Part shown: positions 11,310 through 22,735 of the stretch, in pieces
Numbering within the stretch: the first letter of the stretch is position 1
Layout of the letters: each line of letters starts with the position of its first letter
From: Terfezia claveryi
Lineage: Eukaryota > Ascomycota > Pezizomycetes > Pezizales > Pezizaceae
Length of the DNA: 64,000 nt
NCBI GenBank assembly: GCA_015179025.1
Contig: WHUX01000219.1
Span: 1 to 64,000, forward strand
Direction: 5' to 3'
Notes under the pieces: generated by a model
The model's database searches: none
Seen by the model: the letters and a program-made list of their open reading frames with translations, nothing else
Told to the model about the DNA's origin: nothing
Made by a program: the position numbers and the translations under genes

Positions 11310-11887
11310 CCATTCGTGGCCTCTTAGGAGTGAGGATCGTGCGGTGCCGAGACTAGGATCGTGCCAATCTGTGATTTACAGATTGTTTTTGTAGTATACT
11401 TCTTATCAATTCACCCTTGATAGTCATGGAACTTAGCAGTAGTGAATGGTGAGGGCGGGTGTCAGCCCGCACCTTCACATTTTTTTTTTTTTTTTTTTTT
11501 TTTTTATACTTGTTACTCCTATTCGGTCCCAGTAAGGGGAACATGAGGAGCCACCACGGAAACCCGGGTGGATTCAGGACAAGGCAAGTTAATCTGCCAG
11601 GTCCGGTGCGCGGAAAGCAGATCAATAATAAAGGACGAGCCCCCGTGCTGTCATTAACCGGCGAAATTCCAGATGCCTGACTAGGGACCCCGCACTTTCA
11701 CAGTCCATTCTGAATTAACCAGCTTAGATGTCATGGCGAAAGATGACTAGGTACGGTAAGAGTACTCTGTACAATCCAATTGAATAACAATTTATCTGAA
11801 GAGAGGTGACTTTGGGTAGCAGAATAAGACTTGATTCACCTGATTGCGTTGTAAACTTGCTGAGAAACAATTCGCACAATGCGGGTT
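11310..11887. repeat. Left arm of a long inverted repeat around the FunK1 gene (SINE inserted)
   Basis: Blocks at 11310-11455 and 11711-11887 match, in reverse complement and in the same order, the region 15522-15855. The SINE at 11480-11688 and its target duplication explain the gap. The inner limit is near GAGAAACAATTCGCACAATG, the outer limit near ATTCGTGGCCTCTTAG. The arms enclose the LINE relic and the kinase gene. Confidence 0.62.
11480..11688 (-). mobile_element. Full-length SINE with 14-bp target duplication
   Basis: On the minus strand the unit starts GGGTCCCTAGTCAGGC, which contains an A-box-like stretch, runs through GGTTAATGACAGCACGGGG and a GC-rich core, and ends in a long A tract (T run at 11480 onward on the plus strand). 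The flanks are CCCGCACCTTCACA at 11466-11479 and CCCGCACTTTCACA at 11689-11702, a near-perfect duplication. At about 209 bp, with a Pol III-like head, an A tail and duplication, this fits a tRNA-related SINE. The B box is not well preserved in this copy. Confidence 0.75.
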
Positions 11888-11976
11888 TTTTTAAGTAACC
11901 AGTCTGTTGTCTCTGGGGCGAGGTCACCAACCAGACTATCACGAACGCTACAAATATATTAACCTGGGGTACGAGG

Positions 11977-12830
11977 CTAGATTCGACTTAAGGTCATGCG
12001 GCAGTCCCGTTCCCTCATCTTAAAAGACTTGGTACACCCACGGAACAACAGTTGATATCCCCCCCATTCTACTTTCATTGACTTAGAGAGATTTAATTGG
12101 GTAAAGAAATCCTCCGCCCGATCCGTGACAACCTCCCTGTCTTCTCTTTTCTCTCTTCGCATCCACACCTCCTTATCATCAGCTTGCTCCCAAGTGCTCC
12201 ACCTTCTTCCCAGCCATTCCCCTGCGGGGCATACCAGGGCCACATGGTTGTCAGTTTCCAACTCAAAGACATTCCGCACATGTCGGATCTTCATAGTTAT
12301 CTAGTGTATACCTCCACCACCCTAACCTCCCTTTCCCAGTCCGACATTGAGTATAGTTGAGGAGTGCCTTCCTATTCCATTTGAGCACCCTTCCTTTTCC
12401 TGTCCCAACGACCTCCCTTTCTTTCTTCCTTTTCCTTGTCCAGGCCTGCTTTAAACCCCCTTCTGTTACCAGTGTGGTTCGGACCTCTACCTCCGTTCCT
12501 CTCTTCGCCCTCTTGTCTGCCTCCTCATTCCCGAAAATCCCTACATGAGCCTTAACCCACCCCAAGGTCACTGCATCTGGTCCGAGTTTTTCTTGTCGTT
12601 TCTTGATATCATTGACTACCCATCGTAGATGTTTTGTTCGTGCCTTGCCTCTTCTTCCTGCACTTTTGACTGCTGCAATTGCTGCCTGGGAATCACTGTA
12701 GCAACCTGCACAATGCGGGTAATTGTAGCGGCTTCTAATGTTTGCATTTCACTTGGCAGCAACCAGGCACCCCAGCACATGACATGAGCCATTGAGGTGC
12801 TGCGCGTTTGCTTCTGTCTATACATATGGC
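11977..12830 (-). pseudogene. Non-LTR retrotransposon (LINE) RNase H and C-terminal zinc region, broken
   Basis: The minus-strand reading gives YSDSQAAIAAVKSAGRRGK and then WVKAHVGIFGNEEADKRAK, the Asp- and His/Asp-containing blocks of the RNase H domain found at the end of Tad/I-type LINE pol proteins. After a frameshift near 12260 it continues with ETDNHVALVCP and WSTWEQADDKEVW, the downstream Cys/His region of the same proteins. The reverse transcriptase part is absent. Related pieces lie at 43750-44150 and 52383-52640. Because the SINE here needs a LINE to move, this family is a candidate donor, but no shared 3' tail was demonstrated. Confidence 0.68.
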
Positions 12831-12949
12831 GATCACTCCCACGATACCTTTTTCAAGGCACAAACAATAAATCAGAATTTATTTGATCCAAAGTGAGTCC
12901 CCACCTCCCCCTCCCCTAATGAGCATGTCCTTAGCTGACATCGCCCCAA

Positions 12950-15258
12950 GTGCCCCCCCACAGCACTACCCAGATTGCATCTAATCCCTCGACTCCACAC
13001 AAATGGACTCCACCTCCCCCCCGTCTGTTCAACACCTTTCCCACCACTACTCCCTATTATTCCACTCCCATCAAGCGCAAAGCTTGCGCTTTGCCCATCG
13101 ATGGCCAACTACCCAGCTCCCCCAATCCAGGCTCCGACCAACTCCAGAAATCCAGCAGCGAAAAACGCCGACGCCTTGCCAGCGATGAGTGCGCGCTTCT
13201 TAGGGATGAGCTAGAAAGTCATTGGGTCACGGATGAGGGCTTTCTAGACAGGTTTCTCTTGGGGCACAAGTGGACACCGAATGAGGAGGCTGCGGACCTG
13301 ATCTTGAAACGCCTCGCGGCTGAGAGGGTAGACGTTATTTGGGATTCGCAGGAGGAAGATTGGAAGTGTTTGGTGCCAGGGTATAGTAATGTTATATTTG
13401 TTAAATGGTTTTGTGAAGTGGCGAATGGCATAGTGCAGGCTGGAGTGCATCACCCTACCGACACCGGCCAAAATATTAGGTCAACCTTTCCTACCTGGGT
13501 AGATAATCGCAACACTCTCCTCCATGGCTTCTGTCAATCAAGAGTCCGCCCCGACTTTATCCTTGCCCCCCCAAACCACCCTATTGGCTGGTCGTCCGTA
13601 CTCCTCGTCGGTGAACACGCCTCCGGTAAATCCCCCTCCCGAGAGTCCCTCCCCATCAAACTTGCCCAATATGCTAAGCAGGTCTTCATGACACAGCCCT
13701 TTCGCTGTGCAGTGCTCGGCATAATAACATCCAATACTGGCCCAGAATGTGAATTTTGGAGGTTCGACCGGGGGGGGCAGTCGGGTCGACGGAGATCATT
13801 TATAACAGGGGGAAGGGGCTTAAGTTGCTGGTGAGGAGCCTATTGGCGATTTGCAGGATGCCTCCGAGCATAATGGGATTTCACACGAAATCTATTTCTT
13901 GGGACCCACCTCACCCTCAAGCTTCGGGGGATAGTAATTATCCCCTAGGCAACCTGACAAATCTTACCGTTCACCTCCCCACTGGCAAATCAGTCCAAAT
14001 CCTGCGCCAGATATTCTCATCCCCTGGAATTGTCTCCCGAGGTACCTGTGTCTGGAAAGGCCTACTCTTGAGTGCAAAGTCAACCGTCCCCGCTGGCAGT
14101 TCTCAGATCCAGCCACTCGTTGCAGTCAAATATGCCTGGCGTAATGCAGACCGTGTCTCCGAAGCAGCGATGTATCTCCTTGCTACCTCTCGCGGTGTTC
14201 GAAGTCTCTCCCCCATCCTCTCCCATGCTGAATACGAAGACATTAGCCAGGATGTCCGCCTCCGGCTTACAACCCCACAAGGGCATAATCGCCACTATAC
14301 CCAGCTTGTCTTGGGTACATTTGGAAAAACAATATACGACCCTAGTCTTACCCCGTTGGAGGTAGCAAGGGCTCTACTGGCAGCTCTAGTAATTCATGCG
14401 GAGTTATTCTTCACCGGCAGGATTTTGCATAGGGATTTGTCCATAAATAATATCATTGCTTTGCAGGAGCCGATAGTGGTCAGAAGCACAATGAAAGGAT
14501 CTGAATCTGGGACGTGTGTATTTACAAAAGATACATCACTCTATGGATGTTTAATTGATTTGGACTATGCTGTCGACATTGTACCTGAAAATGCAAGACG
14601 CAGCACACCGCTAGCTCTGGAGAGAACGGGGACTTACCCGTTTATTGCAATACAGATTCTTACCGCCTCAGAGCCTCACCGCTACAGACATGATCTCGAG
14701 TCTCTCCTCTACGTTCTCCTTTGGCTATGTATCTACCCATGTGCTCCCCCTACCAATGAGGCGGTCAGAACGACCACGATCGATGGCAACCCCGTACCAA
14801 GAGCTAGGCGGCGGTCAACATGGGACCCATCTGACCCTCTTAAACCCTGGTTCTCCCTCGACCCTGCCGCCGTCGCCGCTCACAAAATATCGAACATAGT
14901 TTTCCAGGAATCAGTGTTCGAGGAGTTGTTAGGGATGTTTAAACCTGGTATTGCATGGGACAAGTTTAAAAACGTCGCTAGGAAGTGGAGGAGGAAGCTA
15001 TGGTTGGGGATATGTCATTTGCCGTCGGAGATTGACAGGATGGTGCGGGTAGATGAGGACGATGAGGAGGACAATGAGGAGGAGGAGGATGAAGATAGTA
15101 GAGCAAAGCGCCGAGAGACGGTGACAGCAGAGGAGGTGAAGATTGGAGTAGGGAATTGGGATGGGTTTATGGGGTTTAGGAAAAGTTTGGAGAGGCTGGT
15201 GCGGGAGTTGGAAAGGTTGGAGGGTACTGGAGGAGTAGATGGCAGAATTTTGAATTAA
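12950..15258 (+). pseudogene. FunK1 fungal-type protein kinase, frameshifted copy
   Basis: Two overlapping frames together give a near-complete FunK1 kinase. The first (12950-13834) carries the N-terminal region ending ...CEFWRFDR. The second (13756-15258) carries the rest of the kinase: AVKYAW (ATP-binding Lys), ILHRDLSINNII (catalytic loop), CLIDLDYAVDI (in place of DFG), RTGTYPFIAIQIL and RHDLESLLYVLLW, then an acidic tail. The frames meet at a run of eight G (13771-13778), so one base changed there restores the reading. A second suspect is the run of seven C at 13016-13022: the ATG at 13003 would enter the kinase frame if the run had six, and paralogues start at that ATG. Homopolymer sequencing error and real decay are both possible. 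No intron is needed, unlike the copy at 35241. Confidence 0.75.
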
Positions 15259-15339
15259 GCTGCACGTAAGGAGCATGCGGGGTGTGCGAGAGCATGTGGG
15301 TACGTGAAAAGGCGGAGTGGTTGGTTGAGTTAGCATTGT

Positions 15340-15480
15340 TATCCTACAAAACGGTATCGCATTATAAGAGACCTCGCGTTATGTGCCCCGGTCCCTTCAA
15401 AATTTGAAGGAAAAAATCAGAAACTCACAGTACATATAAGCAGGTTTCTTAGGTCTTCGCTTAGTGATACATACTTGAGA
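15340..15480. other. Pogo-like TIR scrap
   Basis: GCATTATAAGAGACCTCGCGTTATGTGCCCCGG and neighbours (15359 onward) resemble the termini of the TA-duplicating element at 39809-40331 in a scrambled state. No coding sequence is visible. Confidence 0.3.
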
Positions 15481-15521
15481 TTCTTATAACGAAGTTGTTG
15501 TTGGTTCATGTCGCTACAATT

Positions 15522-15855
15522 ACACGCATCGTGCGGATTGTTTCTCAGCAGGTTTACAGCGAAATCAGGTGCATCAAGTCTTATTCTGCTAGCCAAGTCA
15601 CATCTTTCCAGATAAATTGCTATTCACTTGAATTGTACTCCTACCTAGTCATCTTTCACCATGGCATCCAAGCTGGCTCAAACTCACCAGGCATGGACTG
15701 AAAAGGAGCGAGGAGCGAGCTAACAGCTCTTTATCATTCACTAGGCCATGACTATCAAGATATCCAACAATGATTTGATGAGAAATATACTACAAAGACA
15801 ATCCGTAAATCACAGATTGGTAAGATCATCACTGCTAAGAGGCCGCGAATAACAT
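15522..15855. repeat. Right arm of the long inverted repeat around FunK1
   Basis: This arm matches 11310-11887 in reverse complement, apart from the SINE inserted in the left arm. Landmarks are GGATTGTTTCTCAGC at the inner end and CTAAGAGGCCGCGAAT at the outer end. I found no convincing target-site duplication outside the two arms. Confidence 0.62.
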
Positions 15856-16079
15856 ACATAAGTTATCAAGCTTCAACCGAATGCAATCAAAATTTAGAGT
15901 AAAGGAATCATTGGAGGGATTTTGTACACCCTGGTCAGTCATTATGTCTGTCAATATGCACAATAGGGCTGGCCAGTTCAATCTGTACAATGATGGAAAA
16001 ATACTTGCCATCAAAATAATATGGATAACCAACCCCCGTTTGGTGGTATTATTCATGATAATGCGTCAGAGAAGGCTTA

Positions 16080-17872
16080 CCCTTGCAAGCCTACTAGTGA
16101 GCAGCCACCGTCTAGTGCACACCCCTGCAAAAACCCCTGCAACAGCGTCTCTAGCCACAACTTATGATATATCAGAAGCCTAGTGATTCTGGCTAAATGC
16201 ATATCTATAGAAACGAGTACACTCTACAATATGGTTATACTCATATCCCACTAAAATTAAGTGAAGACCCAATATCCCCCCCTTCTAATATGGCCTCCCT
16301 GAAAACCCACCCCCACCCCCTTAACCACTCATATAGGCCAAGTACTCAGCGAGTAAGCCAATAACGACTAGAAGGTCATTTCCTGGTATCTATATTCATT
16401 TCAAAACAGCCTCTAGGGCAGCAGCCTTGAATATGATAGAATGGTATGCAATCAAAAAAAACCTAAAATGAGCTATTTTAAGAATTTACTAAATTTGCTC
16501 TTTCTATACTATCCTGGACCCTAACCTTTCCCCTTTCTATAACCACTACTCCGCAGCATTGTCAATTACTACGGAGAGGCCTCTAATAGCTCTAAAAGCT
16601 CCAATACCCTCTCTTTGGCCTTCATGGGTTGCTTGTAATTAGGGGGTTTCTAAGGTTGTTGCAACCTCCTCATTTTAACTATTTGTTCCCCATCATCGAT
16701 ATTTCCCAATATCTAAGTACCCACTAGTAGGTGAGTATATCGAGTATTAGTCTAATGTCAGCCTGGTATGCCTGACCTACTATCTAGCTAGTATCTACTA
16801 TAGCATTCTTGTTCCAACTGGACTATATAGGCAGTACCCAATCTAGCATTCAACCTAGTATCCAGCCTAGTGCCAACCTATATACTGAGCATTTAACTCA
16901 GTGCTCTACCAACTGTTCTATATTGGTATTGGTAATGCTTTAGCACTCTCATAGGAGTCTCTAATACTAGTAGCTCTAGAACTCTAATACCTCCCCTCTA
17001 ATTCTGAGCTCCAATAGCCACTTTTATCATCTTTCTCGAGGCATTTTTCAAGCTCTGGAGGAGAGTTCGAATTAAGCGGATCTAGGAATGAGACTAGATC
17101 TAGGAGGGTATAAATAAGGTGTATTTGGTTAATTGGATAATAGCTCTTGGAATTACTTATTTGGGAGATTAGTACCCCGAATTGAGGCCATTGTTACCAT
17201 TTTGTATGCTCCACCTTCAGTGTTGGAGGTAGATGCTAGGCATAGGTCTCTTAGTTGTTATAGGCCTATTTGTTCAATATTTGGTGTATAGGTAGAGAAA
17301 GTAGCTGTTAGAAGATAGTTCTTGAAGGGAGGTAGTATTGGAGCTATTAGAGCTTTTAGAGTGATTAGGGACCTCTCCGTAGTGATTGAAAATGCTGTAG
17401 AGGGGCAGGTTGCAGAAGGGGAAGGTGGAGAGTTCAGACTAGCATATATAAAGTAAGTTAGTTAATTCTGAAAATAGTTTATTTTGGAGCACTGTTATAG
17501 ATTGTATAAATTTTAGTCATATTGGCGGCTGCTGCTCTAGAAGCTGTTATAATATGAATATAGATACCAGAAAATGGCCTTCTAGTCATCATAGGCTTAC
17601 CCGCTGGGTACCTGGCCTATATGAGTGGTTGAGAGGGTAGGGATGAGTCTTTGGGAAGGTCATGTTAGAAAGGGGAATATTGGGTCTTCAGTTGATCTTG
17701 GTGGGATGTGAGCATAACCATGTTGTAGAGCATACTCATTTTCATAGATATGTATTTAGTTAAAATCACTATGCTCATGATATCTCACGAGTTGTAGCTG
17801 GAGACGCTGTTGCAGGAGGTTTTATAGGGGTGTGCACTAGATGGTGGCTGCTCACTAGTAGGCTTGCAAGAG
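16080..17872. mobile_element. Long-TIR DNA element, copy A
   Basis: Terminal inverted repeats of about 540 bp face each other (16080-16620 and 17335-17872). They start CCCTTGCAAGCCTACTAG on the left and CTCTTGCAAGCCTACTAG on the right and are flanked by TA (16078-16079, 17873-17874). Arm identity is high but with many point differences. The centre is AT-rich with short repeats of the type CAGCCTAGTATC and no transposase. Its arms are related to those of the element at 32749-34592. It is probably a nonautonomous TIR element moved in trans. Confidence 0.62.
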
Positions 17873-17899
17873 TAAATAGTACTACACATTATTGCTTAC

Positions 17900-18375
17900 C
17901 TCAGTCTACTCCCGCTACCATCTACCTATATCTACCTTATATAACAAGTAATATAGACACTTTATGTTTTTTTTTTGTTTTTTTTTGGTTTGTTTCCATC
18001 TTTTTGACAGCTCTGTGATAGTCGCAGAGAGCGAGTGCTGGCGGCGGAGTGAGAACGAAGGCGCCAAGGGGAACCCCTGTTAGGCACGTCAGTCTAGTCT
18101 ACTAGGTAACGTTGCTATGGAAACAACACTAAATCTTGACAGATATAGTGGCTGTACGTACCTACAGTGTTCGTCTAATCTGAACAATTATCCCTGATGA
18201 GCCTACACCCGTCCATGAGAGTTTCTGTCAGTATACATTATGGTTCATTCGCCACGCTGTGCAGAAGTACACCAAATTAAATCCCGTAGGTACGAAGCGG
18301 AATTTCGATACATACAAATACAGGTACGTAAACCTCCCTCTAGATTAGCATAGTCTATTCCCTAACCGCGTCACT
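17900..18375. other. Gene-poor stretch with a possible exon
   Basis: A frame near 18198-18323 (EPTPVHESFCQYTLWFIRHA...) is open. GTACGTAAAC at 18324 followed by CTAAC and TATAG at 18380 resembles a small intron, but the phase does not join cleanly to the frame that follows. The motif GGGGAACCCCTGTTAGGCAC near 18076 is half of the perfect palindrome found at 35126. Confidence 0.3.
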
Positions 18376-18380
18376 GTATA

Positions 18381-18961
18381 GATATCAAAGGACTTGCTCC
18401 ACAACAATTCTCTCAGCGGTGTCCGGATTTGTGCATTAGGGTTAAGTCCGCGCGGCCAAAGATAATCGGCGGGATAGTTTTAGAGGTTGGGTTCAGTCAG
18501 AGTCACGCTTCTCTGCGTCAGAAGGCACTTGACTGGTTTCAGGATATATCAGAGTTGCATATGTGCATCCTAATCGATATTGCGGAATAGGCTCGGGAGC
18601 GTATGGACTCTACAGGGAAGAAAATCTCAAAAAAATACTCAAGAATGATTGGCCAGATTGGCTCATGCGCAATAATGACAATGACCGCAATGATGGCAAT
18701 GGCGGTAACGCTCATGATAATGGTAATAATGATGGCGATGGCAGCAACGACACTGGTGGAGCATTAACACTGGAGGAGGAAATTATTCGGAGAAGGGGAG
18801 GGAGAATGGTACAGACGATAACGGAGGGGCAGGAGGTGTTGATGGGAGTTGAGCAGGATTTGAAAAAGTGGTTGTTGGAGCAGGATGAACAGGAGGTATT
18901 GATCAGGGCATTGGTTGAAGATGGATGCGACTATATATGTCTATGCAAGAGCAGGCAATGA
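18381..18961 (+). pseudogene. PD-(D/E)XK nuclease-like fungal protein, broken
   Basis: From 18381 one frame reads RCPDLCIRVKSARPKIIGG, then IVLEVGFSQSHASLRQKALDWF and MCILIDIAE, ending at a stop near 18590. The order Pro-Asp..., a strand with (V/L)-E-V-G-(F/Y)-S-x-S, and a hydrophobic strand ending in Ile is the pattern of fungal proteins with a restriction-endonuclease-like fold, where the Asp and the Glu of LEVG would be catalytic. A different frame (18563-18961) then gives an Asn/Asp/Gly-rich linker and an acidic helix (GALTLEEEIIRRRGGRM). The switch of frame and the missing clean exon join indicate decay or an unrecognised intron. The fold assignment is by motif only. Confidence 0.4.
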
Positions 18962-19056
18962 CGAGGGGGAGAAACTTGATGGGGATGGTTGTGGTAGTGG
19001 GGCGTCGCTGCGCAGTCATCAGCAATTGATGCAGGGTACAGGACGGGTAAAGAATA

Positions 19057-19647
19057 CCGTATTAATTCGCAACTAAGAATGCTGTCTTATTCACGAACGG
19101 GCGGTCGGAGGGGCCTTAAATTTACTGTCTTATAAGCGATACTAGCTTAAACACGAGATACTTTCTTATAAGAGAATTTCCGGGGAAAAAAAAAAAATTC
19201 CGGAACGACACAGTAGCATAATTGATATCTTTTTACACGATCTCCTCTCCAAGTGTAATTGTAGCATATTGTACAGCCTCTTCTTCAGTAATGTGATCTC
19301 CCTGCTCATTGTCACTTCCATCTGCTTCCCCCGCATCATCCACAAACTCAATGTCAGAACTTTCATCCTCCGTGTCTGTTGGCAGGTCGAGTTGGTCTTC
19401 AGACTCAGGAGGTAGTTGCCAGTGGTTTGCGCACTGGGTCCAGGACGAGGTGCCTGCGGAATTGACATTGTAACAAGTGATCGTGAGGAATGAAAGAATG
19501 ACATTCTTATACTACTGTCTTACAAGAAAAATTTGCTGTCTTAAACACGATTCGGATATCTCGGCCAAAATTAGGCTGTTGTACCCCTGTCTTATACGCG
19601 AATACTGTCTTGCCGAGTAGTACTTTCTTAGTTGCGAATTAATACGG
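19057..19647. mobile_element. MITE of the CCGTATTAATTCGCAAC family, copy 1
   Basis: The inverted ends CCGTATTAATTCGCAACTAA (19057) and its complement ending at 19647 are flanked by TA on both sides. Sub-terminal GTCTTATTCACGAACGGGCGG and CTGTCTTATAAGCGATAC motifs recur in the copies at 39064 and 53243. The TA duplication and ends fit a Pogo/Tc1-mariner type element. Inner sequence is a shrunken coding region (compare 53683-54036), so it cannot move by itself. Confidence 0.75.
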
Positions 19648-19659
19648 TATCCTGCTGGC

Positions 19660-20330
19660 AATGCTGACGGCCTCAAGAATGGTAGCACTAGCTCTGACAA
19701 TAGCCTTGACCCGCGCGCCTCTTCAAATTTACTCTCCTCACAAAAGACATGTTCAGACTCCGAGAGAAACACCTATCTCCAAATCTCCCTCATCTTCTCC
19801 GCCCCCTTCCTGGCATCCTCAAAACCGATCCCCCCTTCCCCTCATAGGCAAACGCATCTTGCCTTTACAATCGCCGAACTCTACGGTCCTCTCCCGCAGC
19901 CAACACCCAGCCGTATGAATAATAAACCCCCCCCCTCCGACCATATCCACCATCCCGTGAAGCCTCTTGGAGCTTATCCCACCCATGATCCGACCTCACG
20001 CGCACAACACGATCGCTATGCCATTGGGCGATCTAGCGCAGTTGGTAATTGACTCTAGTGAGGAGCTGACCCGAGGAGCGGGCAATGTCGAGGGCGGTAA
20101 ACATGGTAGCGCGGGAGTGGGCAAAGATGTGGGAGGCGGTGATCAAGGCGAGAGAGGCAAAGCAGAGGGAAGAACACAAAAATGAAAGAGTAGGATGGGT
20201 GGAAGAGGCAGGTACAGGACCGGGATATTGAGGTCAGCTCGTAGGACACAGCGGAGGAGTAAGTGCAGGCTCGTGGAGACACTCGGGTTTGTGCGAGGAA
20301 CGGTAAACCGGAGTTCGCAAGGCATAGAAT
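19660..20330. other. GC-richer interval, possible eroded host gene
   Basis: The composition resembles coding DNA. On the minus strand a frame (about 20190-20030) reads LITASHIFAHSRATMFTALD with a hydrophobic stretch before it, possibly a membrane segment, but it ends quickly. I cannot assemble a gene or name a family. Confidence 0.2.
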
Positions 20331-21360
20331 TCTCCGGCGGTTAATATCTTTTCTGCAATGGATATTAGAGTGAATTAATATTGGGTTTGCGGCGTTAACT
20401 CAGTCTTCATACTTGTGGCCACTGTTCATTTTCATCGTGCCTTAAGTACGGTTTGCTGCATGCTTGTGAATTATATTCCTGTGGTTGTAGATTTTCATCT
20501 TAGGTCTTTGGTTTTCCCTACCGGGTGTGGAGATCTCTGAGATGGATATGTACTCAATTGATGTAATAAACTGGCCATATACAGCATGCTTGTGATCTTA
20601 ACCATGGATCCAATATCTATTATTTCTGCCAGTACTAGTGGCAACTGCTCATCCCTCCCATTGCCTCCAGTTTGGAACAACACTACAAAGGCGCGTAAGG
20701 TACTCATATGACTGGAATACCGCATGCAGCAAATCGCAAGATAGGTATTGCGTAATTAGATATTGGTGACTTGTATTCCTAGAATGGACCGATATGGCAA
20801 CTAAGGCACATGATGGGCGCAAGATGATCCTTAAGCTCTTACCCTGAGCTGCCGACTATCTATGGATCGAGGCTGTGAACTAGGTCCCGCCAAAGTTTTT
20901 TTATTACGTCTCCGGTGTTAATCTATAGAGACAAGCTGTGATTGGCCCAGCTGGGAACTACATGTGTAAATATACAGGCAAATTCTCCACCCGCTACTGC
21001 CACTGCCCCTGTTTCTGTTTGGGTTTGTGTTTGAGCTGGGAATGGAGGTGGTACCATCGGATGGGTAACAAGGTATAGGTTTACATATACATGTACTTCT
21101 GGATAAGGAGGGATGGCTAGGTTGTTTTGAGAGCTGGGGGGCAGGGCTACGCTTTGGGGTTTCTTTCATGCGGAGGACACACGGACAAGGTAATGCTTCC
21201 TTCGTCAGCAGGACTGTCCGGGTACTGGCAGCCGTCACTGCAGCGATCAAATCTCTACGTGGTGTGTGGGGCCGGGTCTACCCCACTCGCGCACTATCTT
21301 AGCTCCGTAGAAGTGCCAGGGCAGAATAGATTCATAGATTCATATATGTACTGATTTTGG
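20331..21360. other. No supported gene
   Basis: I see no conserved domain, RNA gene or clear repeat. The 110-codon minus ORF at 20918-21250 is Ser/Pro/Thr-rich and looks like chance. Confidence 0.3.
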
Positions 21361-21364
21361 TTTA

Positions 21365-21550
21365 TTTATTTAAAACTCCATTATCCATATGTGGGCCTAA
21401 TAACTGGACCACCTGGAAGCCCGGGGGCTTTCAGAACAAGAGAAATTAATCTGCCAGGTCTAAAGCAATGAGGGTGTATGTGTGGGCGGTGGGGAGACTC
21501 TCGTGCTGTCATTAACCGGCTTCTGCCAGATGACACAAGGCCGACTAAAG
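21365..21550 (-). mobile_element. SINE copy, diverged
   Basis: The minus-strand head contains TGGCTTTAGTCGG, a good A-box match, then AAGCCGGTTAATGACAGC shared by the family, and a diverged body. The tail end near 21365 is AT-rich but not a pure A run. No target duplication is clear. Confidence 0.58.
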
Positions 21551-21989
21551 CCAACCCGCCTCAGATCATGATCAAAACGATATGACCAATAGGCGTAGTA
21601 GATGAAGTAATAAACAATATAAATATAAGCAGACAAAAAATTAACCCTCCTATGCTCCAGTGTATATGGATATTGATGAACCAGGCAAAAAAACGAAATA
21701 TATTGGAGGATATTCTACCCTGGTAGGTACTTCAGCTACCAAAGTGGAGTTCGAGGGCATATCTCACCAGCGTAGCGCCTGTTTTGGGGACCGCTGCAGC
21801 TTCCACATCTTCTGATACACATACGGAGATACACATACTGAGACGACAAACCTCAGTTTACTACTTGCAGCTGCAGCAGCATCCTTCTACGGCTGGCATA
21901 TCTCTTGTAATAGAGGCGAGGTTCGGTATTAAGCTGCTCAATCCCTGCGAGATCCGCTAATATCTGGGTCAAGATTGAGTCCCATTATT

Positions 21990-22440
21990 GATATTGCACT
22001 GGGTGATGTAAACTAGTACATGGCCCCTACTTGATGTTGAATGCTTTACTGTTCCGTTTGCGAGTAATCCCTTGCACCATCCTATGTAAATGTAAGTTAC
22101 TGCAATCGACAGCATATGAGCAATGGGTTTTTACAAAATAGAAAATGAAGATCAGGATTGGGGTTGTACGAATCCTTGTCTCAGGCCACACTCTATTATC
22201 CTCCAAACCTTCAAAAGGGTCCTTGACCTCCATCCTGCAATTTACGTAAACTGCAGAAACACGCACGACCTTAACTCCATCTCCAGCATTCACCTTGATT
22301 ATTTGCAATCTTCGGTCCACAAAGTCATTTTCACGCAATACAATTTGTGTCTTGCCGGAACCTATTGCCCCATATGCAAGGAGAATGATATTCCATCCAT
22401 CTATAGCAGCTCGAAGGAACGTCCTGATCCATATTTATTT
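21990..22440 (-). pseudogene. Kinesin-like motor domain fragment
   Basis: The minus-strand frame reads AIDGWNIILLAYGAIGSGKT, which matches the kinesin P-loop block (AYG.TGSGKT after a G-[YW]-N strand). It continues with RVSAVYVNCRMEVKDPFEGL, in the place of the conserved V..S..EIYNE..DLL block, and a GITRKRNSK segment where kinesins have G...R....N before SSRSH. The frame ends at 22027. There is no start, no SSRSH or switch II, and the upstream side is cut by a SINE. It would be an ATP-driven microtubule motor if complete; as it stands it is a fragment. Confidence 0.42.
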
Positions 22441-22445
22441 TCGAA

Positions 22446-22735
22446 TACTCATTACTCCCATTCGGTCCCAGTTAGGGGACCATGAGGAGCCACCCGGAAG
22501 CCTGGGTCGATTCAGGACAAGGAAAGTTAGTCTGCCAGGTCCAGCAGCCTATATACTGCGGACAATCCAAGCAAAGAAAAAGGAAAAAAAAAAATCCAAG
22601 TGCCAATCGGCAAAGAAAGGCATAGGCTGAAAGTAAATAAAGTCAAGTGAGATGGACCCCCATGTGTTCATTAACTGGTGTCTGCTAGTTGAACCCGAGA
22701 CTCCGAGAGGCCTGAGTGAAGCCCACACCAAGGGG
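22446..22735 (-). mobile_element. SINE copy carrying the best A and B boxes
   Basis: The minus-strand head is GGGCTTCACTCAGGCC (A-box-like), followed about 20 bases later by CGGGTTCAACTAGC (B-box-like, GGTTCRANNC), then the family's GTTAATGAACA and body. The tail side at 22446 has TGAGTATT without an A run. An extra A-rich, partly GAAAAAGGAAAA insert lengthens this copy. It shows the Pol III promoter layout that other copies have partly lost. Confidence 0.62.

Noticed and set aside
11459..11680. ORFs across the T tract at 11480 (poly-Phe or poly-Lys)
   Set aside because: They are products of the SINE A tail.
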